DNA of 64,000 bases from an uncultured Fibrobacter sp. (lineage in GTDB: Bacteria > Fibrobacterota > Fibrobacteria > Fibrobacterales > Fibrobacteraceae), in contig CAKUTF010000002.1 in NCBI GenBank assembly GCA_934691725.1, forward strand, positions 1 to 64,000, written 5' to 3'. Below, in pieces: positions 8,248-17,541 of the stretch; within the stretch, counting starts at the first letter, position 1, and every line of letters begins with the position of its first letter. Position numbers and translations under genes: made by a program. Under the pieces are notes generated by a model. That model ran no database searches, was not told the DNA's origin, and worked only from the letters and a program-made list of their open reading frames with translations.

Positions 8248-10146
8248 CTAGCCTTCGAGATACGTGTAGCCGTAAAGCCCCGAACGGTAAATGTTCAAGA
8301 ATTCCTTGCCTTCCTGGAGCGTGATCTTTCCTTCCTTCACGGAACTCGAAACCCAGTTTTCCATTGTCCGGACAAGGGCCTTGTCGCTAAAGTTCACATA
8401 GTCCAGCACATCTTCCACGGACTCGCCGTCGATCATCTGGTCGATGCGGTAGGAATCCCCGTCGCAGACAACATGCACGGCGTTCGTGTCGCCGAAAAGA
8501 TTGTGCAGGTCGCCGAGAATTTCCTGGTAGGCGCCGACTAGATAGACCGCGAGATAATACGGCTCGCCATCCTTCAGCGGATGGACGGGAAGCGTCCGGG
8601 AAATGCCGTCGCCGGAAACAAACATATCCATCTTTCCGTCGGAATCGCAGGTGACGTCCTGGAGCGTCGCATCGACCGTCGGCGATTCGTTTAGGCGCTG
8701 GATAGGCATGATGGGGAAAATCTGGTCGATGGCCCAGCTGTCCGGAAGGCTCTGGAAAAGCGAAAAATTGCAGAAGTATTTTTTGGCCAGAAGCCGCGGA
8801 AGTTCCGAAAGTTCCATCGGGGCATGCCGAAGTTCGCTCGAAAGCTCGTTCACGCGGCGCGCGATGCTCCAGAAGAGCCGCTCGGCAAGGGCGCGGGTCT
8901 GCAAATCGACAGTTCCCATCCGAAAGCCGGAAAGGACGTCATCGTTGATTTGCATCGCATCGTGCCAGTTTTCCAGCAGGTTCCGAATGTTCAGGCTCTT
9001 GAGAATCGCATACAGATCCTTGATGGAATCCGCAGCCCGCTCCGGAATTTCCTGCTTTTCGTCCTCGAAAAACGCGGGACCCGCCGCTTCAAGAACATTG
9101 AAGACCAGAATCGAATGGTGGGCGGAAAGGGCGCGGCCCGTCTCGGCGATGACATTCGGATGCGGCAGCGAAAACTTCTCGCACGTTTCATAAATGGAAT
9201 AGACGATATCGTTCGCGTATTCCTGGATGGAATAGTTCACGGAACCCGTTCCCGCACTGCGGCTGCCATCGTAATCCACGCCTAATCCACCGCCGACATC
9301 GACAAATTCCACGTTCATCCCGGCCTGTTTCAGCTGCGCGTAAAATTCGGAAATTTCCCGCAAGCCGGACTTCACTTTCCGGATGTTCGTAATCTGGCTT
9401 CCCAGGTGGCAGTGGATGAGCCGGACGCAATCGCACATTTTTTCTTCGCGGATAAGGTCAAGCGCATGAAGCAGGTCCGAACTGCTCAGCCCGAACTTGC
9501 TGTGATAGCCGCCGGATTCCTCCCACTTGCCCTGCCCGGATGAAGCAAGCTTTATCCGCAGCCCGATATTCGGTTTCACCCCGATGCGTCTCGAAATTTC
9601 GACTATCATCGGAAGCTCGTTCATCTTTTCCACGACGACGAAGATATTCTTTCCCATCTTCTGCGCGAGAAGCGCAAGCTCGATAAAATCCTCGTCCTTG
9701 TAGCCGTTGCAGATGATGAGCGACGCCGGATTGTCCATGTTCGCAAGCACCGCATGAAGCTCGGGCTTCGACCCCGCTTCCAGTCCGATGTTGAACTTTT
9801 TCCCGTGGCGCACGACTTCTTCGAGAACCGCCCGCTGCTGGTTCACCTTGATAGGAAACACGTCGTAAAAGGAACCCTTGAATCCGTATTCCTTGATGGA
9901 CTTGTTGAAACACTCGTTGATCTTTTCAATCCGCGTATCGAGAATGTCGGGAAAACGCAGAAGGAGAGGCGTCGGCATATCCCTCAGGTCGAGTTCCTGG
10001 ACAAGCTTGTAAAGATCGATTTCCGGCCCTTTGTCGCGAAGCGGACTGACTGTAGCATTTCCTTCCTCGTTGATATCAAAGTAGCCGATTCCCCATCCGC
10101 GGACATTGTAAAGGTCCCGGGAATCGTCGATACGCCAATTTTTCAT
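8248..10146 (-). CDS. speA: Biosynthetic arginine decarboxylase
   Basis: 632 aa, the SpeA length. It converts arginine to agmatine and CO2 in polyamine synthesis, with PLP. The PLP-binding Lys lies in VFPIKVNQQ. Other family landmarks are the HCHLGSQ segment, the glycine-rich DVGGGLGVDYDG motif, and the conserved Cys/Asp region VVCDGDSYRIDQMI near the C-terminus. I start at the ATG at 10146 (MKNWRIDDSRDLYNVRGWGIGYFD) because family homology begins there; the upstream extension of the frame reads like non-coding sequence and overlaps the divergent gene. Confidence 0.94.
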   Translation of the reverse strand: MKNWRIDDSRDLYNVRGWGIGYFDINEEGNATVSPLRDKGPEIDLYKLVQELDLRDMPTPLLLRFPDILDTRIEKINECFNKSIKEYGFKGSFYDVFPIKVNQQRAVLEEVVRHGKKFNIGLEAGSKPELHAVLANMDNPASLIICNGYKDEDFIELALLAQKMGKNIFVVVEKMNELPMIVEISRRIGVKPNIGLRIKLASSGQGKWEESGGYHSKFGLSSSDLLHALDLIREEKMCDCVRLIHCHLGSQITNIRKVKSGLREISEFYAQLKQAGMNVEFVDVGGGLGVDYDGSRSAGTGSVNYSIQEYANDIVYSIYETCEKFSLPHPNVIAETGRALSAHHSILVFNVLEAAGPAFFEDEKQEIPERAADSIKDLYAILKSLNIRNLLENWHDAMQINDDVLSGFRMGTVDLQTRALAERLFWSIARRVNELSSELRHAPMELSELPRLLAKKYFCNFSLFQSLPDSWAIDQIFPIMPIQRLNESPTVDATLQDVTCDSDGKMDMFVSGDGISRTLPVHPLKDGEPYYLAVYLVGAYQEILGDLHNLFGDTNAVHVVCDGDSYRIDQMIDGESVEDVLDYVNFSDKALVRTMENWVSSSVKEGKITLQEGKEFLNIYRSGLYGYTYLEG

Positions 10147-10270
10147 TTCGTGAGTGCACCTCTTTTGGTTGTGAAAATCGGGGAAAACAATAGAAAAAAA
10201 CAGCCCCACTTTTAAGGCTTCCGACGCATTTTCTATTTTCAGGCGCAAAGTTTTACATTCAAGAGGCTCT

Positions 10271-10741
10271 ATGTCCCAAATCGCCAATTTTTTCTCGGAA
10301 TACTGGGTTGTCATTTTAATCCTGGTCATTCTTGTCGTCGTTTTTGCCGCGATCCGCGCCGTGCGAAAGGTCATGAAGGAAGGCGGCGGAGCATTTAACA
10401 TGGAAACCATCCGCAAGAACTCCGAACCGAACCGCGAAGTCATCCGCTACAAGGGAAAGGCGATGCTCAAGGATGCAGACGTCGTGTGCGAAGTCAAGGG
10501 AAACCGGGTCGTCCCGAAGCGCGAAGACCTATCCCTGTTCCGCGCCGCGTTCAAGAGCAAGTTCAAGGCAGCCGTTTTCTTCATCGAAAAGGAAAACAAG
10601 GTCGCCTACTTTTTCTGCAAGACCGAAGCGGGACTCCAGCGCCGCATCACGAACCTCATGCTCGACAAGCAGGAAAAAAACAGCCACTGGCCTTACACGG
10701 ACAAGGCGACCGGGGAACATCTCCGCTTTCCGCGCGTCTAG
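10271..10741 (+). CDS. Small membrane-anchored protein of unknown function
   Basis: 156 aa. One membrane segment at residues about 11-28 (WVVILILVILVVVFAAI) is followed by a basic, presumably cytoplasmic domain of about 120 residues. The ribosome site AAGAGG lies 5 nt before the ATG. I do not recognise the family. It lies divergent from speA and 21 nt upstream of hrpB, so it may be co-transcribed with the helicase. Confidence 0.75.
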   Translation: MSQIANFFSEYWVVILILVILVVVFAAIRAVRKVMKEGGGAFNMETIRKNSEPNREVIRYKGKAMLKDADVVCEVKGNRVVPKREDLSLFRAAFKSKFKAAVFFIEKENKVAYFFCKTEAGLQRRITNLMLDKQEKNSHWPYTDKATGEHLRFPRV

Positions 10742-10762
10742 ACATCCGACAAAAATCCGTCA

Positions 10763-13210
10763 ATGAATCCGGCCGTTGAATTTCTCCCGCTGAAAGATTT
10801 CAGCGAAGCGATTCTCGAAGAAACCCACAGGCAAAAGAACCTGCTCCTGACCGCTCCGACGGGATCCGGCAAATCGACATTTGTCCCATGGCTGCTTGCT
10901 TCGCAAAAGGAAGGCATCGGAAAAGTCGCCGTTCTCGAACCGCGAAGGCTTGCCGCGACAAGCCTAGCCAGCTATCTATCGAAACTTTCCGAAACAAAGC
11001 CCGGTACGACAGTAGGCTACAGGATACGCTTCGAAAGCGCCGTTTCCGACAACACGAAAATTCTCTTTACCACATACGGCAACTTTCTCCAAACCTTGCT
11101 GCACGAAAGCGAATCGTTCGACTGGATAGTTTTTGACGAATTTCACGAACGACGTTCCGAAATGGATTTGCTCTTAGCCTATTTCCTCGCAAGGCAAAAG
11201 GAATCCAATGCGCCGCGCATCGCCGTTCTCTCCGCGGAACTGAACCGCGAGGAGCTCGAAAAGAAATTAAATGTCAAATGTCTTCAGGTTGGGCGTCCCG
11301 GATTTCCCGTGCAAATTCTGAACCAGGAGCTTTCTCCAGGAAGTTCCCTTGCGCGAAATGTGGAAAAGGCGCTTCGCACCCTCGAACGCAACAAAGTCTG
11401 GGGCACGACTCTGGTCTTTCTCCCGGGAAAGGGAGAAATTGCAAGCGTCCATCGCCATCTCGACGAAACTTTCGGCTACGGAAAGCTCAAGATTCTCGAT
11501 CTATACGGCGGACAGGACAAGACGACGGAACAGGAAATCTTTTTGCGTACAAACGAACCGCGCGTCATCCTTTCGACGAACATCTCCGAAACAAGCCTCA
11601 CCATCCCGGACGTCACAGGCGTTATCGATTCCGGGCTAGAACGCACCGCGGAATTCAGCGTTTCTCAAGGGAAAAACATCCTGAAGCTCGGACACATCAG
11701 CATGCAGAACGCGGTCCAGCGTACGGGACGCGCGGGCAGAACCCGGGAAGGCGTCTGCATCCGGCTGTGGAGCAAAAGAGAAGAAAGCCTTTTTACGCAA
11801 AGCATCGTTCCCGAAATACAGAAAAGCGACCTGCGCCCGGTTTTATTAAAAAGGGCCGCTCTCGCCAAAAAGCTAGGCATCGCACCCAATGATTTAAAAT
11901 TACCGACCGAGCCGGATCCAACCCTTGCCGAAAAAGCCGTCAAAGAACTTTCCCGACACGGATTTCTTTCGGCAGACGGAAAAATTTCTCCGAGCGGTCT
12001 CCGCGCTTTGGAAATCCCGCTCAACGACCTGCAGCTGGCCAAGGCGTACCTCGAAGCGGAATCACTTTCCCCTTTGACTCTCGCCGTTTTTTCCATCCTC
12101 GATTCCGCCGAACCGATGCGCGGAAAAAGCGCTCCCCGAAACGCCCTGGAATGCGCCCAGAACATGCTCCGGGACAAACGCGACGCGACACGGGAAGTTC
12201 TGCTTTCTTACCGAAGACTGTTGGAATTTACGAGGGCAAAAAATTCCACAGGTTTTCAATCCGACAGTCCCCGGGAAACGCTCCGCCTTTTCTGGAAGGC
12301 CTTTCCCGATGCGCTCGCCATCAAAAGCGGATGCGCATACAGGACAAAAAACGACACGTTTCCGATAGGTCCGGAAGCCGTCGAGGATGCGGACGCCATT
12401 CTGGTTTTCCATTTACTGCGTACAAATTCATCACAGAAATCCGAAATGCGAGCCGGATTTTATTTAACGGTTCCCGGCGAGTTTCTAAAGAACGAAAACA
12501 AGGAAGTTCGTTACGAGCTTTTATGGCGCGCGGGGCAGGAGCGTTACATCGGGCTAGAAATTTCTTCGGCAAACGGCGTGGAAATTTCCCGCAAGGAAAT
12601 CCAGCCGCAGGAATCCTCCGCCGAAATTTTAAACAAATTAAAATCGCTGACAGGAAAAGCGTGGATGGATCGCCACAGGCGGGAAGACCTTTCCCATCTG
12701 TGGCTGGATGACGCAAACAAGGTTCTTCTCTGCAAGATGAAGCTCGCCGCCGAAAATTTTCCCGAATATTCCCTGCCTGCGTGGAACGCGGAAGACATCG
12801 AGCTTGTCACCGAGGATTTTCTAGACGGTCATTTCCTGCTCCGGGAACTCACCCCGGAACTTTTCCGCACCAAGATGAAGGAATATTTTGGAGAAAACAT
12901 GATTCCCTGGCTCGGAAAAATGTTTCCCGATACGCTCGCTCTTCCCAACGGAAAAAAGGCGCGCTACCGTTACGCGGAAAATTCCCCCGTGGAGCTTTCC
13001 GCACGCATCGAGGACTTTCTCCCATTCCGCGGAGAACATTTCATCGCCGAGGGAAAGGTCAAGGTCCGCTACGACATTCTCGCCCCGAACTTCCGAACCG
13101 CCCAAAAGACATGGGACCTGACGGGATTCTGGAAAAACACCTATCCGCAAATACGAAAAGAGCTTCGGGGAAGGTACCCGAAGCATCCTTGGCCGGAATC
13201 GGTCGATTAA
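10763..13210 (+). CDS. hrpB: DEAH-box ATP-dependent helicase HrpB
   Basis: 815 aa, the usual HrpB size. Helicase motifs appear in order: Walker A APTGSGKST (about residue 30), motif Ia EPRR, motif II DEFHER (the DExH form typical of HrpB), motif III around VLSAEL, motif V STNISETSLTIP and motif VI QRTGRAGR. An HA2-like region and the HrpB C-terminal domain follow. Substrate and role in bacteria are poorly defined, probably RNA-related. Its stop is 11 nt from the stop of the convergent lipoprotein gene. Confidence 0.93.
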   Translation: MNPAVEFLPLKDFSEAILEETHRQKNLLLTAPTGSGKSTFVPWLLASQKEGIGKVAVLEPRRLAATSLASYLSKLSETKPGTTVGYRIRFESAVSDNTKILFTTYGNFLQTLLHESESFDWIVFDEFHERRSEMDLLLAYFLARQKESNAPRIAVLSAELNREELEKKLNVKCLQVGRPGFPVQILNQELSPGSSLARNVEKALRTLERNKVWGTTLVFLPGKGEIASVHRHLDETFGYGKLKILDLYGGQDKTTEQEIFLRTNEPRVILSTNISETSLTIPDVTGVIDSGLERTAEFSVSQGKNILKLGHISMQNAVQRTGRAGRTREGVCIRLWSKREESLFTQSIVPEIQKSDLRPVLLKRAALAKKLGIAPNDLKLPTEPDPTLAEKAVKELSRHGFLSADGKISPSGLRALEIPLNDLQLAKAYLEAESLSPLTLAVFSILDSAEPMRGKSAPRNALECAQNMLRDKRDATREVLLSYRRLLEFTRAKNSTGFQSDSPRETLRLFWKAFPDALAIKSGCAYRTKNDTFPIGPEAVEDADAILVFHLLRTNSSQKSEMRAGFYLTVPGEFLKNENKEVRYELLWRAGQERYIGLEISSANGVEISRKEIQPQESSAEILNKLKSLTGKAWMDRHRREDLSHLWLDDANKVLLCKMKLAAENFPEYSLPAWNAEDIELVTEDFLDGHFLLRELTPELFRTKMKEYFGENMIPWLGKMFPDTLALPNGKKARYRYAENSPVELSARIEDFLPFRGEHFIAEGKVKVRYDILAPNFRTAQKTWDLTGFWKNTYPQIRKELRGRYPKHPWPESVD

Positions 13211-13221
13211 TTTATACGGAA

Positions 13222-14376
13222 TCATTCCTCTTCAATTGCCGTCCAGTTTTTCGGAGCGGCGTACTCGTCAGAAGAATCGGAATTTTCAAACCCAAACGAC
13301 GTCGCTTTGACATTGGAAAGCGTTCCATATTCCACCGCCGGGCATTCCACTTTTTTAGCCGCAGAGCATTTCTCGACAGAGAGAACCAAACGGTCTCCGA
13401 AAACCGCCCAGGCGCCATCGCGCTGGATTTTGAGCGTATTTTCGCTCAAGCCGGTCTTTCCCTTGATCGTATAATTTTCCCCGCTAAACGAAAGCGTCCA
13501 GCGGAGCGTATCATTGCTTTCGGAGCGCCAGCCGGCAGCCACCAAAAGCGACACATCCGGATATTCCACGGTCATCGAAGAGACGCTGTAATTCTTTTTC
13601 GAAATATCATTGTCAAATTCGTACGAACCGCTGTTTTCCTTGGCCGCATAGGAATTGAGAATCGAAACATAGCCGGCAAAATAGACAGGAAGCGTCAGCA
13701 GACGCTGGCGGTGGACATCGTAATAGCCCGCTTCAAAGGCAAACGATTTGCCGCCAACCTCGCGGATATATTCCCCGTTTTTATAGAAGCGATATACCGA
13801 ACTCGAATCGCCGTTGCTCCATTCCAGAACTTTTCCGACAAGGCTATCGCCTTTCGCTAGATACCCCGATTCAACCTGTCGCGTCGCCTTTTTTACGGCT
13901 ACCGGTTCCGCATCGTCGATTTTCACCATCAGCGTGGAACCATCCATCGAAAATTCCAGACGGATTCCCTTCCTAATCCAGGCAAGGACCGAATCGCCCT
14001 TGTGATGATTTGCCGCATAGGTATAACCCGAAGAGGAATCGAACGCGAGAATGCCGTTTGAAAGATCCGCATGGGAGACAATTGTTCCATAAGAAACTTC
14101 CGCATTTGCCGTATCGACAAACCAGAGCGAATAAAGGCTGTTTTTCCCAGCGGAAAGCCAGAGGTTCGTACCGAACTTTAAACCGAGATCCATGTTCGGC
14201 AAAAGGTTTTCCGTGTCGAAAGCCGGCGTCGGATTATCCGGTGACGACGAAGACGAAAGGACTTCTCCCGAAGACGATGAATCCGTTTCACGGCTAGCGT
14301 TGCTGCCCGAATCGCTGCATGCGGTAAATGCGAGAGCGCTTCCGGCGACGATAGAGAAAATCTTATTCCATTTCAT
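13222..14376 (-). CDS. Ser-linker lipoprotein of unknown function
   Basis: 384 aa from the ATG at 14376, chosen because AGAGGC lies about 5 nt upstream and a signal sequence follows at once. Lipobox-like AFTAC is at residues about 16-20, followed by a Ser-rich linker (SSSSGEVLSSSSS) common in Fibrobacter surface lipoproteins. The rest (about 330 aa) is rich in beta-strand patterns and aromatic residues and has no motif I can assign. Probably anchored in the outer membrane. Monocistronic, convergent with hrpB. Confidence 0.75.
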   Translation of the reverse strand: MKWNKIFSIVAGSALAFTACSDSGSNASRETDSSSSGEVLSSSSSPDNPTPAFDTENLLPNMDLGLKFGTNLWLSAGKNSLYSLWFVDTANAEVSYGTIVSHADLSNGILAFDSSSGYTYAANHHKGDSVLAWIRKGIRLEFSMDGSTLMVKIDDAEPVAVKKATRQVESGYLAKGDSLVGKVLEWSNGDSSSVYRFYKNGEYIREVGGKSFAFEAGYYDVHRQRLLTLPVYFAGYVSILNSYAAKENSGSYEFDNDISKKNYSVSSMTVEYPDVSLLVAAGWRSESNDTLRWTLSFSGENYTIKGKTGLSENTLKIQRDGAWAVFGDRLVLSVEKCSAAKKVECPAVEYGTLSNVKATSFGFENSDSSDEYAAPKNWTAIEEE

Positions 14377-14438
14377 AAAAGCCTCTTTGTTTTTTCTAAA
14401 TCTACACCATTCCGCGGCAAATTGCAAAGGGTTTTGCA

Positions 14439-15308
14439 CTAAAACGGCGAACCGGGCTTATACCCCAGGTCCTTTTCCGCATCGCTGATTCCCGGAGCCG
14501 CATCGTAGCGGAAACCCGCCAGGGCCTGTCTTGCCGAAACGCTCCCCGGAAGCAGAAACTGTTTCAACAGCGCCAGAACATGGCAAATCCAGAGAGGTAC
14601 GCCATAGATCTTTTTCTGGATTCCGGCCCTTTCCATCGAAATTTTCGCCATGTCAAAAAGGGACAGGACCTTCGACCCCGCAAGTGCGTATGTTTTTCCG
14701 ACCGCAGCCGGAGATGTCGCGGCAAGCGCAATCCCTTCGACCAGATCCTCGGTCTTCACGGGACGCTTCAGGCACATTCCCTTCCCCGGTAAAAAGACGA
14801 GCGGAGATTTTTTCAGATATTTCACAAAGAGCATATATTCCGCTCCGCCCGTTTTTTCGACAACCAGGGTCGGGCGAACAATCGTAAAGGGAACGCCCAT
14901 GTTTTTGACCAGGGTTTCCGCCCGTAACTTGCTAAAACCGTAATCCGTCAAATCCGGATAAGTAACCGAAATACTCGATACGAAGAGAAATCTTTTGACC
15001 CCGACGGATTTAGCGGCGAGAAGAACGTTTCGCGTTCCTTCCAAATTGATTTTTTCAAAATCCTCTTTTTTTCTGGCGAGGATGACCGCCGCCAAATGGC
15101 AAACCGTATCCACATTTTGAAAAGCCGCTAAAAGCGTTTCCGTTTTTTGGACATCGCCGTAAAAAATTTCGACATCCTTGGGAAGGCGTACTGTCTCGCC
15201 TTGCCCGGGAAGTGTCAGAACGCGGACGGAATGTCCCATCGCAAGAAACCGTTTCGACAGCCGAACGCCGACGACACCTGCGCCTCCTGTAATCAGGATA
15301 TTAGCCAT
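14439..15308 (-). CDS. NAD(P)-dependent epimerase/dehydratase (extended SDR)
   Basis: 289 aa from the ATG at 15308; the frame extends further upstream but the Rossmann fold begins here (ANILITGGAGVVGVRL, GxxGxxG). A catalytic Tyr/Lys pair appears as DYGFSKLRAE, and VSSISV supplies the Ser. Extended SDRs of this kind act on nucleotide sugars or isoprenoid-linked substrates; the substrate here is unknown. The start overlaps the preceding glycosyltransferase stop by 8 nt, so it is the last gene of a coupled cassette (17526 to 14439). Confidence 0.8.
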   Translation of the reverse strand: MANILITGGAGVVGVRLSKRFLAMGHSVRVLTLPGQGETVRLPKDVEIFYGDVQKTETLLAAFQNVDTVCHLAAVILARKKEDFEKINLEGTRNVLLAAKSVGVKRFLFVSSISVTYPDLTDYGFSKLRAETLVKNMGVPFTIVRPTLVVEKTGGAEYMLFVKYLKKSPLVFLPGKGMCLKRPVKTEDLVEGIALAATSPAAVGKTYALAGSKVLSLFDMAKISMERAGIQKKIYGVPLWICHVLALLKQFLLPGSVSARQALAGFRYDAAPGISDAEKDLGYKPGSPF

Positions 15309-16041
15309 AGCGCCCCAAAAATCGCAAGAGAATGATTCGCAAGACGCGAAGCCCGTAAGGGATGACGGACAGATTCGATTTCTCGTCCGCATAGCGGGTC
15401 TCGATGGGCACTTCGGAAATTTGGAAGCCTTTCGCATCCGCAATCGCCAGGATTTCCAGATCGATATCAAAAGATGCGCTGAGTTTTGAAAGTTCCAGCG
15501 TTTCCAGAAAATCCACCCGAAACGCAATCAGTCCGCTATGCCTGTCGGTTAATTTGTTTGTAAAAACGATGTTCTCGATTTTTGTGAGAATTTTTCCGCC
15601 GATAAATTTATAGATCGGCATTTTCCCCTTCCGGGCACTTCCCTTTCGGGCAAGCCGTGAACCCTGCACGGCAGCCGTCCGGGAATCTTCCAAGACAGAA
15701 ATCATCCGGGGAATCGCGCTTGCCGGATACTGCCCGTCGCCATGCAGGCAGACCGCAAACCGAATGTCATCTTTTTTCAAAAATTTTGCCCGGGAAATTC
15801 CGCATTTGACGACCGCGCCGTAACCTCGGTTAGACGCAAACGATTCGATGCGAACCCGCGTACGGATTTCGTTCTGCAAAAAATCCGCCGCCACTTTTCG
15901 CGTGCCGTCCGAACTGCCGTCATCGACCACCAGAATCTCTTCCGTGCGAAGCAAAATTTCAGCGGGAATCGACCGGAGCAAGTCGGGAAGCTCCTTTTCT
16001 ACGTTATACGCGGGAACAAAGAGAAACAGGTCGCGTTTCAT
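15301..16041 (-). CDS. Family 2 glycosyltransferase (DPM1-like)
   Basis: 246 aa. GT-A fold: FVPAYNVEKELPDLLRS at the N-terminus, the nucleotide-binding VVDDGSSDGT, and the metal-binding CLHGDGQYP (DxD-like). It resembles dolichyl/undecaprenyl-phosphate mannosyl- or glucosyltransferases, but no C-terminal membrane segments are present, unlike ArnC. The start overlaps the upstream epimerase stop as ATGA, and its own stop overlaps the next SDR gene. It probably loads a sugar onto a lipid carrier for envelope glycans. Confidence 0.85.
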   Translation of the reverse strand: MKRDLFLFVPAYNVEKELPDLLRSIPAEILLRTEEILVVDDGSSDGTRKVAADFLQNEIRTRVRIESFASNRGYGAVVKCGISRAKFLKKDDIRFAVCLHGDGQYPASAIPRMISVLEDSRTAAVQGSRLARKGSARKGKMPIYKFIGGKILTKIENIVFTNKLTDRHSGLIAFRVDFLETLELSKLSASFDIDLEILAIADAKGFQISEVPIETRYADEKSNLSVIPYGLRVLRIILLRFLGRYG

Positions 16042-17099
16042 GTTCGCATGGCGGAATAGTGTTCGCTAAACCAGCGCAAGGATTTTTCAAGGGCCTTTTC
16101 AATGGGAACTTTCGCTTCAAAGCCCAGCAGGCGCTTTGCCTTTTCCACCGAGGGAACGCGGCGCAGGGAATCCTCGTAGCCTTTGCCGTAGTATTCTTCG
16201 CCCGACAAGATTTGACATTCGGGAAGCGAACTTTCCGGAAGGGAATTTATCCGCGCAAAAATTTTCCGCATCCGTTTGGCGAGTTCAAGAATCGAAAGTT
16301 CGTTTTTCGCGTTTCCCACGTTGAACGCCTGGGAAAAAGCCCGCTCAGAATTCCGAAACAGGCAGAACATGAACTCGACAGCATCTTCAATCGCAGTAAA
16401 TGTCCTGCGCGCCACGCCTCCGTTTACAAGGACCATCGGCTCACCCCGCACGAGCGCGCTTGAAAAATTGGCGAGCACCCGTGGAATGCCTTCCCCATCG
16501 ACACCCGGCATAAAGTCCATCCACGGCCCGATAAAGTTGAACGGGCGCACGATGCTGTAACGCAAGCCCGGAACGGACGTGATGAATCGTTCGGAAAGCT
16601 GCTTGGCGCAGGCATACGACCAGCGCGAAGCCCCGAGCGGGCCTTGAACAAAATCCGAAGAATCTTCATCCAGGATTTCGGAATTTTCAAGCGTTTTCCC
16701 ATAGACTTCCGATGTCGAAAAATACACGAGCCACGAACCGGAACGCGCACACTTTTTGGCAAGATTTGCCGGGTGCGTAAAATTGCTTTCGATGACCGCT
16801 TCCGCTTCTCCCATGTAACGGCTCGGCGTACATATCGCGGCGAGGTTCACCACGATTTTACAGGTTGAAACACGCTCTGCGATTTGCCCGTCGGCGATAT
16901 CCGCCTGCAAAAATTCCAAACGAGAATTTTTCTCCGCAAGCAAATCCCGCACCCGGTGAAAGTCCAAATCGACGACAAGGACTTTCCAGCGCGTCCGCGC
17001 CAAGAGCGCCCGCAGCAAATGCGAACCGACAAATCCCCCGCCACCGACAAGGGCAACCGTCAGGTCCGCATCGTCAAAGCGAAAGTCCGGATCTTTCAA
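16038..17099 (-). CDS. NAD-dependent epimerase/decarboxylase, ArnA-dehydrogenase-like
   Basis: 353 aa if it starts at the TTG at 17099, which lies 2 nt after the lipoprotein stop and has AAGGAA at a good distance; the frame is open further upstream but that would run through the lipoprotein gene. Motifs: ALVGGGGFVGSHLL (NAD binding), STSEVYGK, and the catalytic YACAKQLSE (YxxxK). The segment VRPFNFIGPWMD and the later NGGVARRTFTAIEDAVE are characteristic of the UDP-glucuronate decarboxylase half of ArnA. It is coupled to the GT2 gene by an ATGA overlap, so the pair could make and transfer an unusual pentose. Confidence 0.82.
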   Translation of the reverse strand: MKDPDFRFDDADLTVALVGGGGFVGSHLLRALLARTRWKVLVVDLDFHRVRDLLAEKNSRLEFLQADIADGQIAERVSTCKIVVNLAAICTPSRYMGEAEAVIESNFTHPANLAKKCARSGSWLVYFSTSEVYGKTLENSEILDEDSSDFVQGPLGASRWSYACAKQLSERFITSVPGLRYSIVRPFNFIGPWMDFMPGVDGEGIPRVLANFSSALVRGEPMVLVNGGVARRTFTAIEDAVEFMFCLFRNSERAFSQAFNVGNAKNELSILELAKRMRKIFARINSLPESSLPECQILSGEEYYGKGYEDSLRRVPSVEKAKRLLGFEAKVPIEKALEKSLRWFSEHYSAMRT

Positions 17100-17100
17100 A

Positions 17101-17526
17101 TTATTCCTTGACGGCAAACGTTTCGGATTTTCCGCGGATCTTTCCTGCGTTATAAGCCTCGACCTGGATGAACGCCTTGTCGGAAGCCTGGATATTTTCC
17201 GGATCGAGATAGGCGGAGACCGTCGTGCAATGTTTTCCGTCCGGAGCTTCGTCTCCGATCGAGTTTGCAAACAGGTTCACGCCCTTGTCGTTTTCGTCCG
17301 CTTTATAATAAACCTTGAAACCACCGGCGTTCTTGTACTTCGCGACAAAAGTCACCTCGACGGAATCGCCGAGCTTAAAGACGTCACCGCTCTTCGGCGT
17401 AAAGATCGTCACGCCATCTTCGGAACGGTTGCAGTCAAACTGTTCCCCGTCCGAACTCGAACTCGAACTTCCGCAGCCCATGAGAAAAGCCGCAGCAAAA
17501 CAGGAAGCGATTAGCGAAATTTTCAT
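17101..17526 (-). CDS. Small Ser-linker lipoprotein
   Basis: 141 aa. Signal peptide with lipobox FLMGC (Cys 18), followed directly by SSSSSS. The remaining about 110 aa looks like a single compact beta-domain (KSGDVFKLGDSVEVTFVAKY), possibly Ig-like. AGGAG lies 7 nt upstream of the ATG. It heads the cassette with the epimerase, GT2 and SDR genes, with 1 nt to the next start. Function unknown. Confidence 0.78.
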   Translation of the reverse strand: MKISLIASCFAAAFLMGCGSSSSSSDGEQFDCNRSEDGVTIFTPKSGDVFKLGDSVEVTFVAKYKNAGGFKVYYKADENDKGVNLFANSIGDEAPDGKHCTTVSAYLDPENIQASDKAFIQVEAYNAGKIRGKSETFAVKE

Positions 17527-17541
17527 TTTTAACTCCTGAAA

